From assembly GCA_019925095.2 (NCBI GenBank), contig CM034389.1, positions 21,625,435 to 21,689,434 on the forward strand: 64,000 nt of DNA, given 5' to 3'. The position numbers were made by a program, and so were the translations under genes. The notes below the pieces were generated by a model. The model ran no database searches. It saw nothing but the letters and a program-made list of their open reading frames with translations, and had not been told where the DNA came from. This DNA is from Dendrolimus kikuchii. Taxonomy: Eukaryota; Arthropoda; Insecta; Lepidoptera; Lasiocampidae. Positions 1 through 10,118 of the stretch are shown here, piece by piece (position 1 is the stretch's first letter; every line of letters starts with the position of its first letter).

Positions 1-30
1 ATTAGATATTGGGCCTCTAAAAGGACCCAT

Positions 31-144
31 TCACGATCCTGTATGGCAGTCTGGATAGCTGTGTGCCGCGTAATGCAGGTTTTTAAAGATTATAGCAACC
101 CGCATTGCGTCTGGCAACACCGAGTTGCCTACCACAGGACTGCT
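31..144 (-). CDS. Possible 3' terminal coding exon (weak)
   Basis: Read on the minus strand, a pyrimidine-rich run ending CTTGCAG (150-145) is followed by 37 open codons and a TGA at 33-31. The stretch is visibly richer in GC than its surroundings, as exons are in this genome. Against it, the plus strand is also open from base 1 to 198, and no family was recognised from either translation. If real, it could belong to the same minus-strand gene as the exon at 8850-9024, but nothing connects them. Confidence 0.2.
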   Translation of the reverse strand, partial: SSPVVGNSVLPDAMRVAIIFKNLHYAAHSYPDCHTGS

Positions 145-198
145 CTGCAAGATAGTGAAGGAGCCTTAATAAAAAACAATTTTGGTTTCACAAACTAA

Positions 199-1523
199 AA
201 GTATATACCTATGTACGTCCGCCCGACACTGCTAGTTAAATCGAAATGATTGGGAATAACTTGTATTATTAAATATCACAATTTCTCTTTTCACGTTTCA
301 TTAGATCAAAAAATTTTATTTAAAATTTTCACCAAGTGGTTCAAGAAGGTCTTAGAAATTTTATCACATCATCTTGCTAAGAAATTTCTTGAAAATATGA
401 ACTTACAAAAATTAATAGCTATGAGACATCAGTTGTTGTATTATCATTGCTTTCTTTAGAAATAATACTACAGGCAATAATCGCTATTGAATAATTCAAT
501 GGAATAAATTTCGCTAGTCATCTTATGTATTGTTTTAGAGCTATGAAAAATCGTGAAACTGCATAGAAAATAGTAGAAAGTCTTCGTTTCTAAGGCTTTT
601 ATATATACTTCGAGGTACTAGGTTCTGAGGTTATCCTATATTTATTTGCATTGGATACAAAAGACGCTGAACACATCAATTACAAATATCAGAAGGCAAG
701 AAATCGAAGTAATATATACCTCGTGGTCCTATAATTTGGAAATTGGCGCGTTATTGATATTCAATTTGCCACAATGGCAAGCAATGGAGCTAAGTCTATA
801 CAACTTAGTCAGATATAAGCAGATTAATTAAAATGTACATAGGTGTTCGTAAGTGCCAACCAACGAGTTTTTATACAAATCCACAATTATAGCTTAAAAA
901 TAATCAGTATCCTAGCACTGTAACTAGAAATAAAATCGGATGTGACATATTTTGTAATAAAAAAAAACTGTTCATATATTCTAAGAGCGCGCATTAAATA
1001 CCTTGCTATCATCTCACTTTTCCAATATCGTGTAAAGCAGACAATGATGCGCTCAGGAAACTCAGTCACTTTCTGCACAGTAATACTCTATTTTACTCGT
1101 TATAGTTATGACGTTATAACTTGCTACGCTTATGCAAAATTTAGAAGGCGATGGTGATGAGAGATCTCGGTTTCATTGTTAATTATCCTTTACCACAGCA
1201 AAACGTTACCCATCAATTTTTTGCCAAAATGTTGCTTTGGAAATGAAATCTGAAAGATAAAACTTTAGTGATAAATCTGTCTCTAAAATAATCTACAGTT
1301 CCTAAGGTAAAGATTCATAATTCCTATATAATCTTACGTCATAATCTCAACATATATATCGGGATTGCCATATTATGTGGAACTCGTTAAGCTGCCTTGA
1401 ATTTGTTTTTGTTTATAAGCTGAGTGCCAAAAGCGGTTGACTTTGGAGAATCGCTTAATGAAATTGATACATGTTTAGATATACTGGTAGTTGTAAGAGC
1501 ATAATTTTTCACTTTAAGGTTTC
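199..1523. other. Unassigned AT-rich DNA
   Basis: No long open frame, inverted repeat or copy of the window's repeat families was seen. The short open frames at 250-459, 646-831 and 942-1157 have no codon structure or recognisable motif and are judged to be chance. Confidence 0.5.
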
Positions 1524-2060
1524 TGCTCATTACACCGGATCATACCATGACCACGCTATGAACGTATCAGGCACGGTACAAAATATGATACGGTCTACTA
1601 TGTTCACTACAATGTATCAATAGCGTATCATACCCGTGCATAACGGTTTTAGTGTCCGTAGCATCTGGGCAGCATCCGCGTGTCATATCCGTGTTGTTTA
1701 TTTATTTTTAATGCCTGAGTTCAGCAGACAGGAGACGGCCCACCTGATGGAAAGCGGTTACAATCGCCTATGGACATTTGCAATGCCAAAGGCGTTACAA
1801 ATGCGCTGCTGCTATCTTAAGGCAGATTGGAACTTTGACCACTAATGTCGAAACACAACTCAAGGTTGTTTGTTGCCTAGACTAGGGGTGGTAGCTATCC
1901 GGTCGGGCAAATATGCTACCACCATGTGCTTCTTGTTCCCTCATTTGTAGTAGTTCTCTCATTTGTAGTGGTTTAACTTAGAACGGTCATTATACGCAGT
2001 TAAATTCCGTATGCTCCCCGTTTCTTAACACGGTCATGGTATGATATGGTGTAGTGAGCA
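1524..2060. mobile_element. DNA transposon/MITE with ~32 bp terminal inverted repeats
   Basis: The left end (1524-1555) and right end (2028-2060) are inverted copies of each other over about 32 bases with a few mismatches; the shared core is ATCATACCATGACC. Without the family A copy nested inside (1697-1925) the element is about 308 bp and has no coding capacity, so it is non-autonomous. A flanking target duplication could not be defined with confidence, so the superfamily is left open. Confidence 0.6.
1697..1925 (-). mobile_element. Family A retroposon, copy 1 (nested in a TIR element)
   Basis: The T-rich start at about 1697 is the A-rich tail of a minus-strand copy. It is followed by the conserved GTTCAGCAGACAG block and ends at GGTAGC-type hairpin sequence near 1925, so the 5' third is missing. 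It interrupts the inverted-repeat element at 1524-2060 and is therefore younger than it. It is more diverged than the copies at 55008 or 61813. Confidence 0.75.
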
Positions 2061-2556
2061 AGGACCTTTATGTTAATATTTGTCATGTTCACCGTATGAA
2101 TTTGCAAATACGACCTCGTTAGGCTCTTTGATATTATTTATAAGTATTATTCTTATGAACTAAAGTAACTAAACAGTGTTGTGGCAAAAAATGAAGCGAT
2201 CCATCACAACGGCCTGCGAAATCGCTAAAGTATTATCGAATCGCAGGTTCGGAAACTAGTGCAAAATGACGCAATCGAAAGCCGGCGCCCGCGCCGATGG
2301 CACAAATAAATCGCAACAATTAAATCACACGCATAATCGCTTGTGATAAATAGATTAATGATTATTAGTTATTTTTGTTATTTATGGAGAATATGAAAGG
2401 ATCTACATTTTTTACTTTTATGTATTTTCTAATAGTTACCTATATTACAATTAAAGATGAAAAATAAACTAAATTATAAGTAAATTAAACTATACTATAA
2501 ATTAAACTAATAGTAATATATATATGTATATACAAATAAAAATATAAAATATAGTA
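2061..2556. other. Unassigned; small CpG-rich patch
   Basis: Mostly AT-rich. A short patch around 2280-2300 (GCCGGCGCCCGCGCC) stands out in base composition, but no frame or repeat explains it. Confidence 0.4.
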
Positions 2557-2814
2557 TCAGACCGCTCTCAGTTGGAACGTACCCAAAAGACTGGCCACAT
2601 TGCCTCGCTGAATGGCAATGTTAAAGCGTTGCCCGAGGTATAGGCCCGTCTTTTGGTCACGTGAGACATCTACCAGACATTTGGCTATGTCTCTATAAAG
2701 CTTGTTTATTATATCTGAATGAAAGGACTCTATTTCCTTTTCTAAAGCCTTGGCAATATGTGTGCAAAATTTCATTATGATCCGTTGCGTAGTCAATGCG
2801 TGAAAGTGCAACAA
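2557..2814 (-). pseudogene. Repeat L: transposon-encoded fragment (LYLGQR motif)
   Basis: An open frame of 85 codons on the minus strand contains the stretch DQKTGLYLGQRF followed by IAIQRGNVASLLGTF. The same peptide recurs in diverged form at 40555-40735 and around 44430/44796, so it is a dispersed repeat, not a host gene. It is probably the C-terminal part of a non-LTR element open reading frame, but the clade was not identified. The frame is still open here and is followed by AT-rich DNA. Confidence 0.5.
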
Positions 2815-2844
2815 ACAGACAAACGCACTTTTACATTTGTAACT

Positions 2845-3201
2845 TGGAGTCCCGCGGGATTAACTGGTTAAAAAATCACAAATTGTATTACAAAACTTTG
2901 CTATCGATCAGTGAAAAAACCACATTTTAATTCGATATTTTTTCATCTGGCCATTTAAAATCATTCCCAGAAAAATTCCTGCGGGATTCCCTGGATAAAA
3001 AGTAGTGCAGATTTCAAGTCTAAAATTTGCTATCGCTCAGCGAAAACGGCATCGAAATCGGCTCAGTGTTTTTTACGTGAATCCTGAAAAAACAGACAAG
3101 AAATCCAAAACAAATTGCATCGTGTTCTCCATCGTTTATATAGTCTATTCCAGTTTTTTTTTAATAGCTTCAATGTACAGACATTTTTAGAATTTTATAG
3201 A
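2845..3201 (-). mobile_element. Helitron H1, 3'-truncated copy
   Basis: The minus-strand 5' end (TC at 3201-3200) and internal blocks match the complete H1 copies at 14352-14895 and 60634-61185. The copy stops near 2845 without the terminal CTAG. Confidence 0.75.
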
Positions 3202-3338
3202 TATTAGTTAGAATTAGGATTCATCCTTCAAGATCGCAATGTTATTAACGATAGTATCATCTATTGTTTACTGTATTATAACTTCTTAAATGTTAAGGTA
3301 TTAATTAACCTTTGTTTATATTATAATCGTTTTCACGA

Positions 3339-3446
3339 CAGCAAGCAGGAAATTAGCGAGGGAAGTGGGCACTGCGAGTACCAAATGTTCAAAAAAGTTG
3401 CGTTTACATACGTTGTCCACTCCTCTTGCCATCTTCCTGCTTGCTG
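3339..3446. repeat. Imperfect 108 bp foldback
   Basis: CAGCAAGCAGGAA at 3339-3351 is repeated exactly in inverted orientation at 3434-3446. Pairing continues inward with mismatches for about 20 more bases, leaving a ~40 base loop. It could be a degenerate MITE or a pre-miRNA-like hairpin; sequence alone does not decide. Open frames crossing it are by-products of the foldback. Confidence 0.5.
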
Positions 3447-3520
3447 CTCTTGAAGTATATATAATGTCACCATGGCATTGTTTATATTTTAATTATTCGT
3501 TTTTTTTGTTGTTGTTACAG

Positions 3521-3601
3521 GTAATACAAAATCCTTTTAGACGTCCATTAGCTGCACTCAGAGAGATTAAAGACAAATTAGTCTTAAGAGCAGTTAAGTA
3601 A
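3521..3601 (+). CDS. Possible terminal coding exon after a strong splice acceptor
   Basis: A long pyrimidine tract ending in TTACAG (to 3520) is followed by an open frame VIQNPFRRPLAALREIKDKL plus six further residues and then two stops. The peptide is short but looks protein-like (alternating charged and hydrophobic residues). A SINE (S1) begins directly after the stop, so the stop and any polyadenylation signal may come from the SINE. No matching upstream exon was found and the protein was not recognised. A transposon-derived fragment is the main alternative. Confidence 0.25.
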   Translation, partial: VIQNPFRRPLAALREIKDKLVLRAVK

Positions 3602-3602
3602 T

Positions 3603-3797
3603 AAATAAGTAATCTGCACACAAACACACATTTTGTACCTTCCCAAGCTAAGCAAGTTACGCTTGTGTATTTGATTAATATACACCGGACCACTCTGGGG
3701 CTGATCCCAGGCACCCAGATCATATTAAATAACGGAAAGTTCGAAAGTTCGAAGTTACGAAATTTACCTTACCAGGAATCAGACCCGGAGGCTGAGT
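3603..3797 (-). mobile_element. tRNA-derived SINE S1, copy 1 (5'-truncated)
   Basis: Matches the minus-strand S1 copy at 30789-31041 from its tail (CACACAAACACACA) through the CACCCAGA(T/C)CAT block to the B-box region near 3780. The tRNA-like head, including the A box, is missing. The region 3750-3765 has a small local duplication (TTCGAAAGTTCGAA). Confidence 0.7.
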
Positions 3798-3930
3798 TAA
3801 GAATATTACGAATATAAAAAAAAAATATATCGAGGATTTAACAAATACTTACCTACTGCGTTGAAGTTTGGCATAGTAAGTTATATAATAGAGTAATTAA
3901 CATTTTAAGTACCTTAACATTATTTCAGTA

Positions 3931-4195
3931 CTAGAGGTCCCGGCAGACATTGTCCTGCCCTGAAAAAGTAAAAAATCTAGGACCCGATTCCAGCGCTACC
4001 TACCGGTTCCAATTGTAAATGTAAACTATCCGGGGACTCACTCAAACACACAAAAAAATCATCAAAATTGGTTCACGAGATTAGGAGGATCCTAGAACCC
4101 GATCCCAGCGCCACCTACCGGTTCCAAATGTGAATCTGAATAATCCGGGGACTCCACTCAAACACACAAAAAAAATCATCAAACTCGGTAGTCTT
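3931..4195 (-). mobile_element. Helitron H6, 3' end with internal tandem duplication
   Basis: On the minus strand the element ends GGGACCTCTAG followed by T, and just upstream GGCAGGACAATGTCTGCC folds into a ~7 bp hairpin, the arrangement expected of a Helitron 3' terminus. Inside are two tandem units of about 115 bp (3977-4091 and 4092-4190) sharing CCTACCGGTTCCAA and TCCGGGGACTC. The 5' end was not found. Confidence 0.65.
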
Positions 4196-4681
4196 GTCTT
4201 GTCTTGTTCTTAACTTTGCTGTGATGTGAAACATAATAAATAAAAGCTGATATTGAAGATATGTTTATCCGACTCTAAGTATGCTAATATAACTCCTATA
4301 ATGCGTGTTAAGATCATAAGGTTAAAAGAGGAAGATTCACTGCAGTTTAAATTTGGACAAGACTATCAATTTATCTCAAGAGTTTCTTAAACAATGCTAG
4401 GAACAAATAATATTCTAGGATTTCAGACTGTGTTCAATAGTGTTTTTAGAAGAGTATTAATACTTTTGTCATATAGGATAGATGCCGGTCCACGTGCCAA
4501 TTTGCGTAATCATAAATTGGCTAAACAATTTCAAAATCTGTCTGCTAGACTATTATTAACAGTTATTTATAATGGTTATATACTCAACGATGATAAATCA
4601 TTTATATCTTACTAAATAAGAGACAGCTTTACTACTCTATTACTTTCATTTTGTGCATTTTTATATATATATCCTAGTCTA
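4196..4681. other. Unassigned; short (TCTTG)n run
   Basis: Begins with a short TCTTG repeat (about 4191-4211). A 73-codon frame at 4394-4615 has no recognisable motif and is flanked by AT-rich DNA; it is treated as chance. Confidence 0.4.
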
Positions 4682-4945
4682 TCTATAATATTATAAAGTT
4701 CCAAAATCGCCGTGTCTGTACATTGAAGCTATTAAAAAAACAACTTGAGTAGACTATATGAACGATGGAGAACACGATGCAATTTGTTTTAGATTTCTTG
4801 TCTGTTTGTTCAGGATTCACGTAAAAAACACTGAGCCGATTTCGATGCCGCTTTCGCTGAGCGATAGCAAACTCCCGGACTTAAAATCTGCGGTACTTTA
4901 TATCCCTGGAATTTAACGGGATTTTTTTTTTGGTTTTTGCCAAGT
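4682..4945 (+). mobile_element. Helitron H1, 5' half
   Basis: Starts TCTATAATATTATAA after an A and follows the H1 consensus through the GGATTCACGTAAAA and TTTCGATGC blocks until about 4945, where it breaks off. Eight bases upstream is ATATCCTAGT, which equals an H1 3' terminus, so this may be the remnant of a head-to-tail pair like the one at 14230-14895. Confidence 0.75.
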
Positions 4946-5867
4946 AGTTACGGATATCACTCTAAAAAGAAGTCGTCTCCATTTAAATTTAATGAACTAT
5001 TGCACTCAACATCCGTTATAGTCGATATCGAATTATAATACTTATTTATTTAAATCAGACTGGCGCCCCTAATATGTGTTAGTATACAAGAAACTGAACA
5101 ACTAATTGTTAATGTGTGCAGTTCATACGCACTAGAAGTGAAACTTCAGAAGAATATACTTACAGATAATTCTTCTCTAACTTTTATTAATATAATTCCT
5201 TTAGCCTACATCCTTCAATAAATTAAAATTCAAAAAATCAATCTAAATTACACTATAAATCACTAGCATAAAGTTCAAAATTCAATGCACTCTTAAGCAC
5301 AATTTCCTTTGATCTATACGTATAAAAGAATATTTGCTTTAAGTATGCACAGATAGAGCTAAAATGCATTTGAAATCTTTTAAGTTTTATTTAAATTGAA
5401 AATAATACTAAGGGATAAAGCCCTTCAGAATCCTAAACGCATTATTGTATTGCACGCGCGGGCCACTGTTTGTATGACCTTTGAGTAAAGTTAACTCACA
5501 AGCTGCAAGTGTAAAAATTTATATAATAAGGTCGGCAGTTAATTCTTTATCATTTCGTACAAGACAAGACAAATGGCTTAATTAGTATAGATATTTCTCA
5601 GCCTTATAAAGTGATTGTTGATAAAGCCTGTTATCATCAAGGTCTGCTGAGAACTGGATTAAATTGAATGTTATGTATTAAACAATTACTTGTTGCCCCA
5701 CTTTAAAGGACATTCGTGAATACGTATTACTTTGCTGAGATTAAGCCGACCTTAGTTTGTTTTATAAGTCTGAATGATAGAAGAACGGATAGTTGTTCAG
5801 TAAAAAGTGTAACTCCGAAAGGCAAGAGGAGAATGACATTACGATTTACAATATAGAATTACAATAC
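4946..5867. other. Unassigned AT-rich DNA
   Basis: No repeat family member, long frame or inverted repeat recognised. Confidence 0.4.
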
Positions 5868-5931
5868 CAGCCAGGTTGTAAGGTATTTGCCCGATTGGAC
5901 GGCTACCACCCCTGATCTAGAGTATGTCGCC

Positions 5932-6780
5932 GTGGGTGTCTGGGAAGAATGCCTTTGACGCCCCAGCGCGGGCCCCGCCACCATGGAGGCGGTGAGGCCC
6001 GTCCTGCACGACTGGCTTAATAGACGTCATGGCACCCTGACGTTCAGGCTGACGCAGGTCCGCTCAGGGCACGGCTGCTTCGGGAGGTACCTGTGTCCCC
6101 TCGGCCGCGAGCCAACGTCAGAGTGCCATCACTGTGACACAGGCGACGAGGATATGGCACTGCACACACTCCAGGACTATCCAGCCTGGACAGAGCAGCG
6201 CCGAGACCTCGTCGCCTGTACCGGATTTGACAGTAAACCCGGTTGGGACGCCGTCTCCTCCTTCTGCGAGCGCGTCATGCTTGCGAAGGAGGAGGCGGAG
6301 CGGACGTCATTGCTCCGCTCCCGCCAAAGGAGGACGCGCCGACGCCGGAGGGCGGCCTTCGACCTTCGGCCACCGTAAGCGGGCGGCGGGGTGGGGCCCC
6401 TTGGGGCATAGGAGTTTTCACTCACTCGCACATGCCGTCGAGATGAGAGCGCGAGTGTTCAGCGCGCGCTCATTTCTTCTCCCGTGAGGCGCGTTACAGA
6501 CCGCTCCGCGCCCGGACTAGACATGGACGACGCCGAGGATTTAATCCCCCGGCAATGGAGGGACCTCGTGAGGGAGGCCCACGCTTGCTAGGGAACGCGG
6601 AGCCGGGAATCCCAATCCCTAACTGGGGAGTGGCAATAGCGTGGCACCAGTTTTGACTGGGCGCGCTAGTGCCACCCGCGATCTGGCGAATCCCACACAC
6701 GGGTCGCGAATTATCCCCCCAGGCTTCTGTGCCTGTCGCTGCTTAGTCCTCAAACGGATTTCCCCTGGCCAAAAAAAAAA
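5932..6780 (+). mobile_element. R1-clade-like non-LTR retrotransposon, 3' end
   Basis: A GC-rich block holding the C-terminal coding end (5983-6378), a ~390 bp 3' UTR and an 11-base A tail (about 6770-6780). It is heavily 5'-truncated, as is usual for LINE insertions. The 3' UTR part from about 6515 recurs at 44454-44795 and 17640-17870, and the coding end recurs at 18237-18500, so this is a multi-copy family in the window. It sits inside family A copy 2. Confidence 0.75.
5983..6378 (+). pseudogene. C-terminal fragment of an R1-like reverse transcriptase ORF
   Basis: The 131-codon frame carries the conserved C-terminal signature of R1-type ORF2 proteins: SGHGCFGRYL, then GREPTSECHHC, then LHTL and PAW, ending in an Arg-rich tail. 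In this clade the Cys/His residues form a CCHC-type zinc knuckle following the reverse transcriptase domain. Here the last cysteine (normally CPAW) is tyrosine (DYPAW, near residue 66), so the knuckle is broken. Endonuclease and RT domains are absent through 5' truncation, so the copy cannot be active. The ATG at 5983 is only the first in-frame methionine; the original frame continued upstream. Confidence 0.75.
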
Positions 6781-6917
6781 ATTAGTGACCAGATTCCAGT
6801 CTCTCTGCAGAGAGTAGCAGCGCATTAGCAGCACCTTTGGTGTTGCAAATGTCCATAGGCGATGGTAACGGCTTTTCATCAAGTAGCCCGTCTGCCTGTC
6901 TGCTGAACTCCTGCAAT

Positions 6918-7863
6918 AAAAAAATATATATATTTTCAGTATAAATTTAGAGGCGAGTTAACTTACAAAACTATCCAGTTAAGCGCTTATTACAAAATAA
7001 TACAGTAAAGAAAACTTAGTTATATTGAATTCAATGAATTGAGCCTAGGTCAGACAGTCTTCTATGGGTAAGGTGCCTAGAAGTCTGACTACGTTTTCTC
7101 GATAAATTAGTAGTAGGCATCAGTCCTCTGATCAACCAGAGTCAATTAACCGTTTTGATAGTATAGATAGAACTTATTACTACATTTAGTCTCAGTAAAA
7201 TAGCTTCGGAAACCATGTTGAAATGAGTAACAGTATAAGTCTAAGTGAAACCAAAAAAACTCCTTATGTTTCTATTATTGTAGCCGAATTCAAGTCAAAT
7301 TTACAAGTGGTTCAAAATTTCAATTTGGTTCTAGTTGTACAAGCACTTTAAGAATACGTATGCTCCATGATCTTTGTTTGTAAAGTAATTATGAACTTTA
7401 AAAAAAAAATTAAGGACTTTGGGACAAAGGTCCTATATCAGTCCGTGAAGATAAAACCTTACATGTACATAAAATAATAATAATATAATAAATAAATAAA
7501 TTCATGCGCGGCAAGTCAAGATCAACTTAATATGAGTGTTACTATGTAGTTTAAAGTAAGACAGAGATGCCACTGTCCTATTTAAAAAAAGGAACAATAT
7601 TGTAAATAACGAAGATATGATTGTATAAATATATTTCTTTTTAACACGCTTGCATTACGTAGGTAAAAACATTTATTTGCAATGGATGTATTTTTTGGCA
7701 ATCTTGAGACGGTTTCTATATATAATTAATAATTTACTTCAACGTTGAATACTGGGTCATTAAGCTCGTATCAAAATAAAGTGGAACTTTATGTTTGGTC
7801 TTACGATTAAATGTATGTCTAGACACGTGTCAATTTCACAAGCGGTCGCTTTAGGCTCTGTAG
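6918..7863. other. Unassigned AT-rich DNA
   Basis: No family member or coding signal recognised. Confidence 0.4.
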
Positions 7864-8227
7864 TCATTATATTAATACGTGAAGCAAAAACTTTGTACCC
7901 CTTTTTGCGAAAATTGCGCGGCCGGAGGAGTATGAAATTTCGCACACTTACAGTTTATATAGAAAAGTAGTGCAGAATGCTAATATTTTTTTAAAATTAT
8001 GCATAAAAAATACATTTAAATCAATAAAAAAAAACATTACACACACTATCCTGTATTTGACACACACACGCGTATATACTCTTTTGTTTATTGTTAAAGT
8101 CAAAACAGTGTAGCCAGCGAAGTCTGTGATAATAATAGTCTTTGACAACAGAACCTTAATAATGTTTATACTTATATTATAATATAAATTAATTATGGTC
8201 GAATTTCGGCCAATGGGCGACTGCTAG
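7864..8227 (+). mobile_element. Helitron H2, complete copy (364 bp)
   Basis: Begins TCATTATATTAATACGTG and ends GGCGACTGCTAG followed by T, fitting Helitron ends (5' TC, 3' CTRR, T after). The same sequence occurs as a 366 bp copy at 55420-55785 and, twice interrupted, at 30235-31056. It has no coding capacity. The frames at 7760-7945 and 7948-8148 are by-products. Confidence 0.8.
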
Positions 8228-8849
8228 TATTTATTATTCTTCCCTGCTACTATTTATCCGTAATCAAGAAACAACTGCATAGAAATAGATAACGACTTGT
8301 AATAAGTGTGGACACCTGTTGTGCCTTAACGAATCAGTTGTAACTTGCAACACGGATTGTCGATGTTTCAGTGACATTATATAAAATGCACGCGGCCCAG
8401 TTTATCGTGGTTTGTCGCCTGACTGGATTTGTTCTTACAAAATTCTTATAGAACTTTTTGATTTAATTTTAACTATTTAAGTAATTGCGGTTTTACGCAC
8501 TGAATTCTTTTGGTGTCGTTTTGTAACGGAGCCTTTAAAGTTGTGTCACTTAATGCAAATTTAATAATTGCAGGACCTGAGGTTTTCTTTCTTTCTATAT
8601 TTTTAAAAATAACACTGCCCTACAGTTATAACACACGGCTATTACTGTAGAGCAGCATAGCGGCGATTTTACCAATGTGCTTTTTTTTTAACTCAGCACA
8701 CGTATTCCCGGGCAAACTAGATATGCCCGGGCCTAAATACAGGTCACTTATGTCTAAGTTTATACCTACTAAAGGAAATTACGAATATGTGATTAATGTA
8801 TAATTACTAACTGGATTTGACTTGACTTGATACAAGATAGAATACTCAC
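8228..8849. other. Probable intron DNA downstream of the 8850-9024 exon
   Basis: Begins (minus strand) with the GTGAGT donor at 8849-8844. No further exon was recognised. A TATATAAAA at 8378-8386 precedes a 21-codon plus-strand frame (MHAAQFIVVCRLTGF onward), but the spacing to an initiator is wrong for a promoter. Confidence 0.35.
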
Positions 8850-9024
8850 CTTTAGGTTTGTGGGGCCACTCTTGCGAAATTTTCGCGAGATGACAGAAGA
8901 TACCCAACTCTGACGGATTGAGCCTAAAACAAGAAGGAACGGTAGGCATTGGTGAGGGACATTCTATTGATATACTTATATAGGCGTTATTCCGTCCATT
9001 CGTCGATTCTGTCTGATTCCACAT
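8850..9024 (-). CDS. Internal coding exon of an unidentified host gene
   Basis: On the minus strand a branch-like TACTAAAT lies just before TTTCAG (acceptor, ends 9025). The exon then reads 58 open codons starting MWNQTESTNGR, containing IECPSPMP and FRLNPSELGIFCHLAK, and ends CCTAAAG at 8850 directly before GTGAGT, a near-consensus donor. The 175-base length leaves phase 1 at the 3' side. The translation has four cysteines, balanced composition and no resemblance to the window's transposons, and the sequence occurs once in the window. The ATG directly after the acceptor may or may not be the start codon. The protein family was not recognised; it is a gene fragment only. Confidence 0.55.
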
Positions 9025-9146
9025 CTGAAATATTTAGTACATATACATAAAATTTGCTTAATAAAGATTAAAATGATCTACCAAAGCTATATTTTTTTAA
9101 GGAATTACATGTGAATGCTATGGTTACTGCGCTACTACGAAATTAA

Positions 9147-9606
9147 TCTATAATATTATAAAATTGTAAAAGTGTAATATTCTGTTTCTTATATTTCTTG
9201 TGTTTGAATGTTTGTTTGGGATTCACGTAAAAACTACTGGGTCGATTACGATGCAGTTTTCGTTGATCGATAGAAAATTCCCGGACTTAAAATCTGCGGT
9301 GCTTTATATCCCGAGAATCCTTCGGGAATTTCTTTGGGAGAGGTTGAAAGTGGCCAGATAGAAAAAAACGTTGATTCCGATGCGAAATTATCACTCATCG
9401 ATAAAATCTTTACTAAAACAATTGTATTTGTGTATGCCTTTAGTAACAATACTTACACCGAGTTTTTACGGGAATTTCCTGGATTCATATATGTTCATAT
9501 TAATAAATCCATTACCCTGCTGAAAATAATCTTCGATGTAAATTTAGTAAAATAATGTAATCTTTGTTACCTGTTCAAAGTGGACAAAGTCGCGGGCAAA
9601 AGCTAG
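9147..9606 (+). mobile_element. Helitron related to H1 (460 bp)
   Basis: Starts TCTATAATATTATAA after an A and ends GTCGCGGGCAAAAGCTAG before a T. The first ~200 bases follow H1 (GGGATTCACGTAAAA, GATGCAGTTTTCG, CCCGGACTTAAAAT); the 3' part diverges and ends like the Lep1-type Helitrons known in Lepidoptera. It has no gene. Confidence 0.75.
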
Positions 9607-9992
9607 TCCATAAATATAAGTACAAGGAATAATAGTGTCCACAAGTATTGAGTAGCTGGCTCTTTCCTCATAGCTGCGAGCTCCCTGTACCTACCTATTT
9701 AGGTTACGTTACAAGTTTATTACGTAATAGCAAGAGTGTAAATTCTATTACATAAATACCTTTGATCGGTATGATATCTACAATGATTTGCGAAATTGTA
9801 CAATATATTGAATTTTATCATTAAAAATGTATGTATAAATATTTCTGCATCCATGTATTGTCGCTTTCCTAGCAAATAAATTACCTCTTTCTATTTCTTT
9901 CGAAATTACAATGTTCCTGTCAAATACTTCTCAAAGTTTTCCTGATTACATTCGTACTCGTACTCGTTAATGTAATAGTTACTTTATATATA
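9607..9992. other. Unassigned AT-rich DNA
   Basis: Nothing recognised. Confidence 0.4.
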
Positions 9993-10043
9993 TATACATA
10001 CATACATACATAACTTCACGCCAGTTCCCTTGTGGGGTAGGCA

Positions 10044-10045
<2 letters not shown>
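9993..10045 (-). mobile_element. RTE-like LINE R, extreme 3' end with (TACA)n tail
   Basis: Only the last ~35 bases of R (CCAGTTCCCTTG...GGGTAGGCACGA on plus) plus its TACA-repeat tail. It abuts the AT array at 10046 and lies just beside the longer R copy at 10115-10757. Confidence 0.75.

Positions 10046-10114
<69 letters not shown>
10046..10114. repeat. (AT)n array, ~69 bp
   Basis: Pure dinucleotide array lying between two R copies and continuous with the CATA tail of the second one. Confidence 0.95.

Positions 10115-10118
<4 letters not shown>

Larger units (their letters stand above)
5868..6917 (+). mobile_element. Family A, copy 2, split by an R1-like LINE
   Basis: The first part of a short-form A copy (5868-5931, from GCCAGG to GTATGTCGCC) and its second part (6781-6917, from ATTAGTGACC to the A-rich tail) flank an 849 bp R1-like insertion. 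Compared with intact A copies, about 26 bases of A sequence are missing at the junction, so the insertion came with a small target deletion, not a target duplication. Confidence 0.7.

Noticed and set aside
8378..8465. Promoter with TATA box and a small ORF (MHAAQFIVV)
   Set aside because: The only initiator-like CAGT is about 21 bases downstream, too close for a TATA promoter, and the 21-codon frame has no splice donor.
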